Numbered from the stretch's first letter, positions 16,936 through 27,054 are shown. The stretch is 64,000 nt of DNA from Sphingomonas sp. FARSPH (GCF_003355005.1 NZ_CP029985.1:868001-932000), one strand, 5' to 3'. The notes: generated by a model not told the origin, from the sequence alone. Made by a program: numbers and translations.

Positions 16936-17334
16936 CTAGGCCTGCGGCGTGGCAGCGGACGCCGCCGGCGCCTCGCCGAACTGCCACATCCGTTCCAGAT
17001 TGTAGAAGGAGCGCACCTCCGGCCGGAACAGGTGGATGATGATATCGCCCGCGTCGAGCAGCACCCAGTCGGCGGCGGGCAGGCCCTCGATCCGCACGAT
17101 GCAGCCGCATTCGGCCTTGATCTTCTCGGCCAGCTTGGTCGCCATCGACGCGACCTGTCGCGTCGAACGGCCGCTCGCGATCACCATGTAATCGGCGATC
17201 GACGATTTGCCGGCGAGCGGGATCGACACCGCCTCCACCGCCTGGTCGTCGTCGAGGGATGTCATGACAAGCCGGTGCATCGCCTCGACCTCTGCGGGAT
17301 CGGACGTCGGAACGGCATGGGGGGTCGTCGCCAA
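16936..17334 (-). CDS. rsfS: Ribosomal silencing factor, TTG start
   Basis: RsfS binds ribosomal protein L14 and blocks subunit joining under starvation. The sequence has S-I-A-D-Y-M-V-I-A-S-G-R-S-T-R-Q-V and W-V-L-L-D-A-G-D-I-I-I-H-L-F, then R-x-F-Y-N-L-E-R-M-W, all family hallmarks. I placed the start at TTG 17334 because an AGGAG lies 4-5 bases ahead and the nadD stop is one base away; the next ATG would be residue 19. This gives 132 residues, slightly long for the family because of the C-terminal Ala-rich tail. Confidence 0.92.
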   Translation of the reverse strand: MATTPHAVPTSDPAEVEAMHRLVMTSLDDDQAVEAVSIPLAGKSSIADYMVIASGRSTRQVASMATKLAEKIKAECGCIVRIEGLPAADWVLLDAGDIIIHLFRPEVRSFYNLERMWQFGEAPAASAATPQA

Positions 17335-17335
17335 G

Positions 17336-17944
17336 TTAGCTCCTGGGTTGCTGGGCCGGTTGGCGCCGGTGCCAGTCGGGATCGGCCGCGCGGGCCGCGG
17401 TCGCGGACGTCGGGTCGGGGCGGAAGCGCAACAGCACGAGGGCCGGCAATCTCCACGTCGTCCAATCGTTCGCCTGGTCTGCGGGCCGTTGGAAGCGTCG
17501 CAGCCAGCCCATCGCGACGCTCGCGAGGGCTTGCGTCTCATACCCCGGACGCGCGATCACCGCAATCGGCATCGTGCGCGCGATCTCGCGCCACCCGCGC
17601 CAGCGATGGAATTGCGCCAGATTATCCGCCCCCATCAGCCAGATGAAGCGCCTTTTGGGATAGCGCCGCCGCAATTGGCGCAACGTGTCGAGCGTATAGC
17701 GCGTCCCCAGCCGGCACTCGATATCGGTCGCGACGATCGGCGCGCGCCGCGCCATCCGCCGCGCCGAGGCGATCCGCGCCGACAGCGGCGCCATGTCCGG
17801 CGCGCCGTCCTTCAATGGGTTGCCCGGCGACACCAGCCACCACGCCTCGTCGAGGTCGAGCGCGCGGATCGCCGCGAGCGTGATGCGGCGATGCCCCCGA
17901 TGCGCCGGGTTGAACGATCCGCCGAGCAGGCCGGTGCGGGTCAA
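17336..17944 (-). CDS. nadD: Nicotinate-nucleotide adenylyltransferase, TTG start
   Basis: NadD adenylates nicotinate mononucleotide on the way to NAD. The nucleotidyl-transferase signature G-G-S-F-N-P-A-H-R-G-H is at residues 8-18, F-I-W-L-M-G-A-D-N-L follows, and the C-terminal T-S-A-T-A-A-R replaces the usual S-S-T-x-I-R. No ATG is near the family start; TTG 17944 overlaps the stop of the toxin gene (TTGA) and yields 202 residues. Coupling nadD translation to a toxin gene would be a consequence of the toxin-antitoxin pair sitting directly upstream. Confidence 0.9.
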   Translation of the reverse strand: MTRTGLLGGSFNPAHRGHRRITLAAIRALDLDEAWWLVSPGNPLKDGAPDMAPLSARIASARRMARRAPIVATDIECRLGTRYTLDTLRQLRRRYPKRRFIWLMGADNLAQFHRWRGWREIARTMPIAVIARPGYETQALASVAMGWLRRFQRPADQANDWTTWRLPALVLLRFRPDPTSATAARAADPDWHRRQPAQQPRS

Positions 17945-18228
17945 GGGTCGGATCGCCGCCAATCCTCGCGCCCGTGATAGACGCGCAGGATTTCGACGTC
18001 CCCGGCCACGACGCGATAGACGAGCACATAGTCCGTCCCCGGCACGCACCACTTCCGCTGCCCGTCGGCCAGCGCCGGGCCGGCAGCGGGATGTTCGGCC
18101 AGAAACCGCCCCGCCGCGATGGCGGCCCGGCCGACGCGATCGGCGAAATCGCGGTCGTGCTGCGCATTGAAATCGTCGATGCGCGCCAGATCGATCTGCG
18201 CGCTCTTCATCCAGACGACGCGCGTCAT
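17941..18228 (-). CDS. ParE/RelE-family toxin of a type II toxin-antitoxin pair
   Basis: A 95-residue protein with the ParE fold pattern: an N-terminal V-V-W strand, helices with A-x-x-D-L-x-x-I-x-D-F, and the C-terminal strand-loop Y-V-L-V-Y-R-V ... V-E-I-L-R-V-Y-H-G-R-E-D-W. Members either poison DNA gyrase (ParE) or cleave mRNA on the ribosome (RelE); the H-G-R-x-D-W end is more ParE-like. It overlaps its antitoxin by 4 bp and nadD by 4 bp. Activity is inferred from family and partner. Confidence 0.85.
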   Translation of the reverse strand: MTRVVWMKSAQIDLARIDDFNAQHDRDFADRVGRAAIAAGRFLAEHPAAGPALADGQRKWCVPGTDYVLVYRVVAGDVEILRVYHGREDWRRSDP

Positions 18229-18491
18229 CGCGTCCGACGTGCGGCGATACGCTCCTCGAACCAGCTTTCCATCGCATCCTGGCCGATGCGTTCGCCACGA
18301 TCGGCGGACTCGATCCCCCGCTGCACGAAGGCCCGCCAGGCGGCATCACCGCCATCGGTCCCCTCGGAAGCCAGACGCAGCGCCTCGTGGAAGAACGCAT
18401 CGAGGCTCAGCCCGCGCAACGCCGCCGCCGCCTCGATCCGGGCGAGCGTGGCGTCGTCCACTTCGGTCGAGATGCGGGTCGGCGCGTTCAT
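18225..18491 (-). CDS. Ribbon-helix-helix-type antitoxin
   Basis: An 88-residue protein. Residues 6-45 (R-I-S-T-E-V-D-D-A-T-L-A-R-I-E-A-A-A, then G-L-S-L-D-A-F-F-H-E-A-L) fit a CopG/ParD-like ribbon-helix-helix DNA-binding domain; the acidic second half ends in a basic tail and would wrap the toxin. The ATGA overlap with the toxin gene is typical of such pairs. It probably represses its own promoter in the 31-bp gap behind proA, or is read through from proA. Confidence 0.8.
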   Translation of the reverse strand: MNAPTRISTEVDDATLARIEAAAALRGLSLDAFFHEALRLASEGTDGGDAAWRAFVQRGIESADRGERIGQDAMESWFEERIAARRTR

Positions 18492-18522
18492 GGGCCGAGC
18501 CTACGCCTTACCCCGCCCCGCT

Positions 18523-19776
18523 TCAACCGCGCACCTGCCCGGTGCCGCGGCCGATCCATTTGTACGTCGTCAGCCCTTCCAGCGCGACGGGCCCGCGCGC
18601 GTGCAGCCGCCCCGTCGCGATGCCGATCTCTGCGCCCAGCCCGAACTCGCCGCCGTCGGCGAACTGCGTCGAGGCATTCCACAGCACGATCGCCGAATCG
18701 ACCGCGGCGAGGAAGCGTTCGGCGACGCCCGCATCCTCCGCGACGATCGCGTCGGTGTGATGCGATCCGTGCGCGGCGATATGCGCGATCGCCCCCTCCA
18801 GCCCATCGACGATTGCGACCGCGGCGATCGCGTCGAGATATTCGGTGTCCCAATCCGCGTCGGACGCGGCGTCGAGGCCGGGGACCAACGCCTGTGCGCG
18901 CCCGTCGCCGCGCACGACGCAGCCCGCGTCGCGCAGCGCAGCGATCAGCCCGGCGGCATCGGCAAATCCGCGGTCGATCAGCAACGTCTCCATCGCACCG
19001 CAGACGCCGGTGCGGCGCAGCTTCGCGTCGAGCACGATCGCCCGCGCCATCGCGTCGTCGGCCGAGGCATCGACATAGATGTGGTTGATCCCGTCGAGGT
19101 GCGCGAGCACCGGCACGCGCGCCTCCGCCTGCACCCGCGCGACCAGGCTCTTGCCACCGCGCGGGATGATGAGGTCGATGACGCCGTCCGCGGCCAGCAT
19201 CGCGCCCACTGCGGCGCGATCCGTCGTCGGCACCAGTTGGGCGGCATCCCCGGGCAGCCCGGCGGCGGCGAACCCGCGCGCCATCGCGCCATGAATAGCG
19301 GCATTGCTGTGCGCCGCTTCGCTGCCGCCGCGCAGGATCGCCGCATTGCCCGCCATCACGCACAAAGCGGCGGCGTCGGCGGTGACGTTGGGCCGCGATT
19401 CGTACACGATGCCGATAACCCCGATCGGCACCCGGACGCGCGACAGCGCCAGCCCGTTGGGCCGCATGCTCGTGTCGATCACCTGCCCCACCGGATCGGG
19501 CAGTGCGGCGACCGCCTCCACCCCTGCCGCCATCGCGGCGACGCGTGCGGGATCGAGCCGCAGCCGGTCGAGCATCGCGCCCGACAGCCCGCGCGCCGCG
19601 CCCTCCGCGACATCGCGCGCATTGGCGGCGAGGATCGCGGCCTCGTCTGCGCGCAGCGCCGCCGCCGCGGCGACCAGCCCCGCCGCCTTGGCCCTGGTCG
19701 GCAAGCCCGCCAGTGAGACGGCGGCGGTGCGGGCGCGGCGGCCCAGGTCGGCAATCAGCGAGGCGGCATCGGTCAT
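18523..19776 (-). CDS. proA: Glutamate-5-semialdehyde dehydrogenase (gamma-glutamyl phosphate reductase)
   Basis: ProA reduces glutamyl-5-phosphate with NADPH, the second step of proline synthesis. The 417-residue protein shows I-G-V-I-G-I-V-Y-E-S-R-P-N-V-T, L-I-I-P-R-G-G-K-S-L and the catalytic cysteine in R-R-T-G-V-C-G-A-M-E-T-L-L. The C-terminal W-N-A-S-T-Q-F-A-D-G-G-E-F-G-L-G-A-E-I is the standard ProA signature. The ATG at 19776 gives the normal length; a longer upstream frame crosses into the divergent gene. proB is not in view. Confidence 0.95.
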   Translation of the reverse strand: MTDAASLIADLGRRARTAAVSLAGLPTRAKAAGLVAAAAALRADEAAILAANARDVAEGAARGLSGAMLDRLRLDPARVAAMAAGVEAVAALPDPVGQVIDTSMRPNGLALSRVRVPIGVIGIVYESRPNVTADAAALCVMAGNAAILRGGSEAAHSNAAIHGAMARGFAAAGLPGDAAQLVPTTDRAAVGAMLAADGVIDLIIPRGGKSLVARVQAEARVPVLAHLDGINHIYVDASADDAMARAIVLDAKLRRTGVCGAMETLLIDRGFADAAGLIAALRDAGCVVRGDGRAQALVPGLDAASDADWDTEYLDAIAAVAIVDGLEGAIAHIAAHGSHHTDAIVAEDAGVAERFLAAVDSAIVLWNASTQFADGGEFGLGAEIGIATGRLHARGPVALEGLTTYKWIGRGTGQVRG

Positions 19777-19843
19777 GATGGCGGCCGCGCTACCACGCCG
19801 AAACCGCTTGCGCCACGCCGGCCGGCTTGCCACGCTTGCCGTC

Positions 19844-20917
19844 ATGTCGGGGGATATCGCAGCAGCAGGTGACATCATCACGGCCGCGCTCGCCGCGCGC
19901 AGCGTGGAGCCGTCCGCCGGGGAAGGACACGGCCACGGGGGCGGCCTTTGCCTCAACTGCGGCACGCGGCTGATCGGCACGCATTGCCACGCCTGCGGGC
20001 AAAGCGCGCACGTCCACCGCTCGGTCGGCGCGATCGGGCACGAGATCGCGCACGGCGTCTTCCATTTCGAAGGCAAAATCTGGCGGACGCTGCCGATGCT
20101 CGTCACCCGTCCGGGCGAACTCACCCGCCGCTACGTCGGGGGCGAGCGCGCGCGTTTCGTATCGCCGCTCGCGCTGTTCCTGTTCACCGTCTTCCTGATG
20201 TTCGCGACGATCAGCGCGCTGGGCGGCGACATCGCGGAACTGGCGACGCCGGAGGGTGTGAGCCGGCATGTCGTCGGCCTCGCCAGCGGCGTGGAAAAGG
20301 TACAGCATCAGCTCGACGTGGCGCAAAAGACCCGCGCCGAGCTGATCGCGGCGGGCAAGCCGACCCGGCAGATCGATCAGGACATCGCCGGCTTGCAGAC
20401 TGCGGTCAGCGCGCTGAAGCGCACGCAGACGGGCAAAGCCGACGGCGAAGACGCGCAATCCTTCTTCGCCAACGCAAAGACCGGCTGGGCCAAGCTCGAC
20501 CATGGCCTTGAAAAGGCGAACCAGAACCCCGGCCTCGCGCTCTACAAGCTGCAATCGAGCGCGTATAAGTATAGCTGGCTGCTGATCCCGCTGTCGACGC
20601 CGTTCGTCGCGCTGCTCTTCCTGTGGCGGCGGCGCTTCGGGCTGTACGATCATGCGATCTTCGTCACCTACAGCCTCGCCTTCATGATGCTGATGGTGAT
20701 CGTGCTGATGCTGGCGGGGGTCGTCGGGCTGGGATCGGGATGGATCGCGATGGCGGTGCTGCTCATCCCGCCGGTGCACATGTATCTGCAGCTGAAAGGC
20801 GCCTATTCGCTGCGCCGTTTCTCCGCGGCGTGGCGGACGGCGGCGCTGCTCGTCTTCGCCTGGGCGGCGCTGATCGCCTTTGTCATCCTGCTGCTGCTCC
20901 ACGGCCTGACCGACTGA
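19844..20917 (+). CDS. DUF3667-type membrane protein with N-terminal zinc ribbon
   Basis: After about 35 residues comes a C-x-x-C pair twice (C-L-N-C-G-T-R-L-I-G-T-H-C-H-A-C-G-Q), a zinc ribbon, then the conserved stretch F-H-F-E-G-K-I-W-R-T-L-P-M-L-V-T-R-P-G-E-L-T-R-R-Y-V with hydrophobic segments before and after. A Lys/Ala-rich helical linker precedes four further C-terminal helices. This is the DUF3667 arrangement. Function unknown. Its last 35 bp overlap the convergent DUF1275 gene. Confidence 0.8.
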   Translation: MSGDIAAAGDIITAALAARSVEPSAGEGHGHGGGLCLNCGTRLIGTHCHACGQSAHVHRSVGAIGHEIAHGVFHFEGKIWRTLPMLVTRPGELTRRYVGGERARFVSPLALFLFTVFLMFATISALGGDIAELATPEGVSRHVVGLASGVEKVQHQLDVAQKTRAELIAAGKPTRQIDQDIAGLQTAVSALKRTQTGKADGEDAQSFFANAKTGWAKLDHGLEKANQNPGLALYKLQSSAYKYSWLLIPLSTPFVALLFLWRRRFGLYDHAIFVTYSLAFMMLMVIVLMLAGVVGLGSGWIAMAVLLIPPVHMYLQLKGAYSLRRFSAAWRTAALLVFAWAALIAFVILLLLHGLTD

Positions 20918-21569
20918 CGGGGTCTAGGGCCGGCCCGATCGGGCCGATCGCGCCGGCGACAACGGCCAGCGTCGCCGCGAGCGCGGCAGCCAGCCAGATC
21001 GCCGCGCCGCCGATCCACTGGTGCATGCTCGCCCCCAGCGCGGCGCCCGCCGTCAGCGACACCCACATCACGAAATGCCCGGCCCAGCCCCGGCGATCCT
21101 CGCCGCGGACGAGCGCGGCGAGCCTTTGCCCCAGCTTGACGAGCGTACCGGTCATATAGGTCAGGCCGATCGCGACCTCGCCGTCGCGTTCGAACACCGC
21201 ATTTTCCGCGCCCATCGCCGCCGCCAGCACGAACGCCGCCGCCATGCCGCTGCCCATCTGCGCGACCAGCGCGGCGATGGCGAGCAGCGCGGCAACGCAG
21301 CCGAGCACGACCGGCGCGCGCCGCACGCCCGCCGCGCCGGCGACCAGCGTTCCTGCCACCACGCCCGCGACGAAGGTCGCGACCAGCCCGCCCGCGATCC
21401 CCGCAGCATGCGTGTGAAACGCCAGCCCTACTGCCAGTCGGGTCGAATTACCGCTCATGAACGAGACGAAGAATCCGCCCAGCGTCAGGAAACCGACCGC
21501 ATCGACATAGCCCGCCAGCGCGGCGAGCCCCGCCGCCAGCGCCCGGAACCGCCGCGGATAGCGCCGCAT
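20883..21569 (-). CDS. DUF1275 (YoaK-type) membrane protein
   Basis: A 228-residue protein with six hydrophobic helices. The family motif G-Y-V-D-A-V-G-F-L-T-L-G-G-F-F-V-S-F-M-S-G-N appears at residues 20-41, followed later by G-A-E-N-A-V-F and T-Y-M-T-G-T-L-V-K-L. The function of YoaK/DUF1275 proteins is not established. The C-terminal coding end runs into the DUF3667 gene on the other strand. Confidence 0.88.
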   Translation of the reverse strand: MRRYPRRFRALAAGLAALAGYVDAVGFLTLGGFFVSFMSGNSTRLAVGLAFHTHAAGIAGGLVATFVAGVVAGTLVAGAAGVRRAPVVLGCVAALLAIAALVAQMGSGMAAAFVLAAAMGAENAVFERDGEVAIGLTYMTGTLVKLGQRLAALVRGEDRRGWAGHFVMWVSLTAGAALGASMHQWIGGAAIWLAAALAATLAVVAGAIGPIGPALDPVSRSGRGAAAG

Positions 21570-21582
21570 GGCCCTTTTTTCG

Positions 21583-21762
21583 TCAGTGCAGCTTGGCGAT
21601 CGACAGCCCGTCCGCCTTGGCGCGCTCCTTGACCGATTCCTCGCTGCGCATCAGCGCCTTGGCGATGGCCTTCAGCGCCATCCCCTTCTTGGCAAGCGTG
21701 TGCAGTTTCTGGATCTCGTCGGATTTCCAGGGCTGGCGATGTCGTTCGAAGCGTTCGGCCAT
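21583..21762 (-). CDS. Small helix-turn-helix-like protein
   Basis: A 59-residue basic protein starting at ATG 21762. The pattern W-K-S-D-E-I-Q-K-L-H-T-L-A-K-K-G-M-A-L-K-A-I-A-K-A-L-M-R-S-E-E-S-V-K... resembles the single DNA-binding helix-turn-helix of GcrA-like and SANT-like small proteins. In-frame ATGs at 21771 and 21801 would lengthen it by 3 or 13 residues. Small proteins of this type are common in alphaproteobacteria; DNA binding is an inference. Confidence 0.65.
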   Translation of the reverse strand: MAERFERHRQPWKSDEIQKLHTLAKKGMALKAIAKALMRSEESVKERAKADGLSIAKLH

Positions 21763-21852
21763 GGTGCGCATCGTAGCCGCCGCCGTTCCCGTCATCAACA
21801 TTGGCGCGCGTGCCAGTCTAGCGCCGCTCGCCGCCCGGCTTCTCCGGATCTC

Positions 21853-21880
21853 GTCACCCCGGACGTGAGCCGGGGTCCCG
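21853..21880. repeat. Half copy of the GTCACCCCGG repeat
   Basis: GTCACCCCGG, eight bases, then CCGGGGTCCCG forms a small hairpin and matches the left arm of the 8311-8396 repeat. No clear right arm follows. Confidence 0.55.
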
Positions 21881-22008
21881 CTTTTCGACGACCGAAGGCC
21901 AGGCCGGGGGCCGGATCGGCGACTGCATGCGACGAAAAGGCGATGCCATCCCGCAGGAGGACGCCGGCTATCCGCTGGACAGGATGACGGCCGATCGGCT
22001 CCAAGACC

Positions 22009-22929
22009 TCACGATCCTGCGCGGCCCCCGCCGCGTTCGCGCGCCAGCCGCGCATCCAGCGCCTTTTGCCCCGCCGCCGCATAGTCGCGGCAGGCGTTCG
22101 GCGCGGCCAGCGGCGCCTTGCCGTCCAGCCGCTCGTACAGCTCGCTCGCCCCCGGATGCGGCGTGACGATCAGGTCGCAGGGCAGGGCGGCGACACGGTC
22201 CAGCGCCGCGCGGAACCGACGGACATAGGCGGGATGGTCGACGAACCGATAGCCGTCCGCCGACACCGCACTGACGCTGTCGGCATAGGCGACGCGCCGG
22301 CACGTCACGCCCGCGCAGCTGCGCCACGTCCACGACGTGCTGCCCGGCGCATGGCCCGGCGTCGCATGCGCGGTCAGCCGCAGCGACCCCAGCACGATCG
22401 TCTCCCCGTCGCGTATCACGCGGCCGACCCGCACCGGCGCGAACGGCGGCAGGCTGCCCCCCGCCTGCGGATCGCCAGCGATCGGGCGGCCGCGCTCCAG
22501 CCCCGGCTTCTCCGCTGCGGTCGCGACGATCGTCGCCCCCGTCGCGCGCGCCAGCGCGGCGAACCCGCCGGCATGGTCGACATGCTCATGGCTCGACAGC
22601 AGCAGACGCACGTCGCGCGGCGCGAGGCCCAGCCGGCGGATGTTGGCGAGGATGCCCGGCGCGGCTTCCGCCGTCGCCGCATCGATCACGATCGCGCCGC
22701 GATCCCCCGCGACCAGCAGCACGGTGATCCCGCACGTGCCGATGTCGTAGACGTTGGCGAAGATGCGCACCGGCGGCGCGGCATCGCTCCACCCGTCCTT
22801 GCCCGCGCAGGTGGCGCGATGCTCGGCGATCGGCGCGGGGCGAAGCGTCGGCCCCCGCATCGCCGCCGGCCCCGCCCCGGTGGCGACTCCCGACACGAGC
22901 GCCAATCCAATCGCCATCACCGCTTTCAT
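22009..22929 (-). CDS. Subclass B3 metallo-beta-lactamase
   Basis: A 306-residue exported protein (signal peptide about residues 1-22). The two-zinc site of class B enzymes is complete in B3 form: H114-x-H116-x-D118-H119 (S-S-H-E-H-V-D-H-A-G-G), H193 (A-T-P-G-H-A-P-G-S-T) and H258 (T-P-H-P-G-A). The order of ligands and absence of the B1/B2 cysteine point to subclass B3, enzymes that hydrolyse penicillins, cephalosporins and often carbapenems in the periplasm. Chromosomal B3 genes are known in sphingomonads. Activity cannot be read from the sequence; related hydrolases (glyoxalase II-like) share the fold but not the G-H-A-P-G-S context. Confidence 0.87.
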   Translation of the reverse strand: MKAVMAIGLALVSGVATGAGPAAMRGPTLRPAPIAEHRATCAGKDGWSDAAPPVRIFANVYDIGTCGITVLLVAGDRGAIVIDAATAEAAPGILANIRRLGLAPRDVRLLLSSHEHVDHAGGFAALARATGATIVATAAEKPGLERGRPIAGDPQAGGSLPPFAPVRVGRVIRDGETIVLGSLRLTAHATPGHAPGSTSWTWRSCAGVTCRRVAYADSVSAVSADGYRFVDHPAYVRRFRAALDRVAALPCDLIVTPHPGASELYERLDGKAPLAAPNACRDYAAAGQKALDARLARERGGGRAGS

Positions 22930-23168
22930 GCCCAGCTCTCCCGTCGATCGGATACCGTGATAGGCCCAGCCGGTTCGAAACACGACCGAACCCCCGATCG
23001 GCTCACCCCGAAATGACACGGGTCTGGCGGCCTTGGCGACCACTATTGGCGGTGAGGCGAAACGGCGGCTTTCAGGAATGTGGTTACCAATAGCAGTCGT
23101 TGTCGGATTACCACCTTTCCCGAAAAGGATCGAGTTTCGGGACAGCTGCCCTATGTACTTGCCGTGCG

Positions 23169-24167
23169 TCAGCGGTGGCCAGTCACGATCAGGTCGGCCA
23201 AGACGTTAGGCTGTTCGACATGTACGAAATGACCAGCCTCAGGCACGGTGACGATTGTGCCTCCCGCTTGCTGGACCGCCGCAAGCTCCTGGGGGCTGGT
23301 GACGTGGTCGCCTTCTCCACGTACCAGCAGCATCGGTTTCTGCCATTGCGCGATAGACGGCAGCATCGGCTTGCGGGTCGACGGTTCCGCCAACAAAGAC
23401 TTGCCGGGGATCGCGCCTTGCGACCAGCGAGCTTCCGGCAAACCCGCAGATGCGGCGAGGCGGGAGAAGATATCGCGATTTTTGGCGGCGTAAACGTAGA
23501 GGTCCTGGCGACGTTCGCCTAAAGCTGCCAGCGTTCGATCCATGGTTTCGAGGAATTGGACATCGAACGGCGTTGCCGGATCGGCCAGGCGCTCTGCCTG
23601 ATTGGCCGCGGCGATGTCGCGACCGTTGAGCGATTGCGCCGCTGCCGAGCAGAGCCAGCGAAACGAACTGGCCAGATCGATCGAAGGGCATTCCAGTATC
23701 AGCCGATCCACCCGCTGCGGGTGGGCAAGTCCGTAGCGAAGGGCAACCATACCGCCGAAACTGTGGCCCATGACTTGCCACCGGGGGATCGCCAATGCGG
23801 ACCGGATCGCCTCAAAATCGGCAATGAGATCATCCACAGTCACCTTGGTGCCGGCAGGCAGAGGGGAGGATCGCAGAACGCCGCGCTGATCGACGCTGAT
23901 CAATCGCACGCGCCCTTCAAGCGGGCCTTTCATATAGTGTTCGAAGTCGAGCGCTCCAATTCCCGGCCCGCCATGAATGTAAAGGAGCACGGGTGCATCG
24001 CGCGGTCCGCTGTCATCAACCCAAAGGTGCTGACCGTTTACCCAAAGGTGCTGACCGTTTACGGCGAGAAGCTTGCCGGTACGGCCCGTTTCGGCTGTGG
24101 CGACTGACCCCAATGCGCTTGCGATGGTGAGGCTGGCCATGTGCTGGATCAGTTGTCGACGATTCAT
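23169..24167 (-). CDS. Exported alpha/beta hydrolase, S33 (proline iminopeptidase-like)
   Basis: The N-terminus (M-N-R-R-Q-L then a hydrophobic stretch ending T-A-E) looks like an export signal. The hydrolase fold shows the oxyanion H-G-G-P-G (65-69), D-Q-R-G, nucleophile S136 (G-H-S-F-G-G), G-E-G-D-H and a final E-A-G-H-F-V-H catalytic histidine. That set fits S33 peptidases and related lipid or ester hydrolases. Residues 37-50 contain a perfect tandem repeat of seven residues (V-N-G-Q-H-L-W twice), coded by a duplicated 21 bp. Base composition is less GC-rich than its neighbours, suggesting acquisition. Confidence 0.85.
   Translation of the reverse strand: MNRRQLIQHMASLTIASALGSVATAETGRTGKLLAVNGQHLWVNGQHLWVDDSGPRDAPVLLYIHGGPGIGALDFEHYMKGPLEGRVRLISVDQRGVLRSSPLPAGTKVTVDDLIADFEAIRSALAIPRWQVMGHSFGGMVALRYGLAHPQRVDRLILECPSIDLASSFRWLCSAAAQSLNGRDIAAANQAERLADPATPFDVQFLETMDRTLAALGERRQDLYVYAAKNRDIFSRLAASAGLPEARWSQGAIPGKSLLAEPSTRKPMLPSIAQWQKPMLLVRGEGDHVTSPQELAAVQQAGGTIVTVPEAGHFVHVEQPNVLADLIVTGHR
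24020..24061. repeat. Perfect 21-bp tandem duplication inside a gene
   Basis: CCCAAAGGTGCTGACCGTTTA, a unit of 21 bases, occurs at 24020-24040 and again at 24041-24061 without a mismatch. It inserts seven residues in frame near the N-terminus of the hydrolase. Absence of any divergence suggests a recent slippage event. Confidence 0.95.
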
Positions 24168-24606
24168 ATCTGACGCCTCTCTGCTGCCACCGGATCGATT
24201 ACTACAGGTCGCACAGCTATTGATGCGATGTCACCCTCGCCGTCTACCGACACGGTGAAGCATTCCCGATTGGGAACCGAGTGTGGGAAGGCGGCCCTGC
24301 GGATCATGCCGAAAGGCTTCCGAAGCACCGGCTTTCCCAAAATCTGTTCCCGATTGCTCTTTCCCAAAATTTCCTTTCGAGGATGGGGAAACGGGAATGG
24401 TCGGGCTAGACCAATGTCCGCTTTCGGGAAGGTAGATTATGGGCCTGAGCGTCCAAGTTTGGCGATCCGGGACGCTTGCAGTTGATTGGTCACGGACTTC
24501 GGTCAGTGGCGATCTGCTCCTTCTGTGAAGGCTAAACAACGATCCAACGGCCGAGACTCAAATGCCCCGGAACGACGGCGGCCGGCCAAGCCCCCACCGC
24601 CCCGCC
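24168..24606. other. AT-richer non-coding gap
   Basis: I find no convincing gene in these 439 bases. The stretch has several related T-T-T-C-C-C-A-A-A-A and T-T-C-C-C-G-A-T-T-G pieces (around 24265-24370) and a base composition unlike flanking genes. It may be the promoter region of the hydrolase plus decayed transferred DNA. Confidence 0.5.
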
Positions 24607-24993
24607 TCAAATACCCTGCGGCCGTGCGCCGCATGGGAAGCGCTTCGCCAGCACGCGCGCATAGCCGTCCTTGAGCGGCAGGCGCTTTTCGGCGGGGGAC
24701 AGTTCGTCCAGCCCCGACAGCATGTCGAGGATGCCCAGCGACTCGCCTTCGGGAATGCAGGCGATCGGCGGCTTGCCCGCCGCGGCGCGGGCGGCGCGGT
24801 CCGCCTTCAGCGCGCGCGTCGCGGCGTCCGCCTCCGCCTTCAGCACCGGATAGTCCGGGTTGGTCAGCGCGGTGAACGGGTTGGACCGCAGCGGCGCGGC
24901 CTTGGACAGGAAGGTGCCGACGCTCATCGCGGCATCGGCGGGCGCCGCGACGAGCAGCGCGGCGGCAAGAAATACGGGCATTTTGAACGACAT
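24607..24993 (-). CDS. Small secreted protein of unknown function
   Basis: The ATG at 24993 is preceded by GGAG at good distance and opens a signal peptide (M-S-F-K-M-P-V-F-L-A-A-A-L-L-V-A-A-P-A-D-A-A). The mature 105 residues contain two cysteines (I-A-C-I-P, R-F-P-C), which could pair, and a helical region D-M-L-S-G-L-D-E-L-S-P-A-E-K. I do not recognise a characterised family. It is 93 bp downstream of ftsH on the same strand and could be read through from it. Confidence 0.7.
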   Translation of the reverse strand: MSFKMPVFLAAALLVAAPADAAMSVGTFLSKAAPLRSNPFTALTNPDYPVLKAEADAATRALKADRAARAAAGKPPIACIPEGESLGILDMLSGLDELSPAEKRLPLKDGYARVLAKRFPCGARPQGI

Positions 24994-25086
24994 CGGCGGC
25001 ACTCCGCTATGGAATGCCGCCGACTATCGCGCGTTGCCTTTAGGCTCGATGAACCGGACCGGACCCGTTCGCCCGGCCCCGCCTGT

Positions 25087-27054
<1,968 letters not shown>

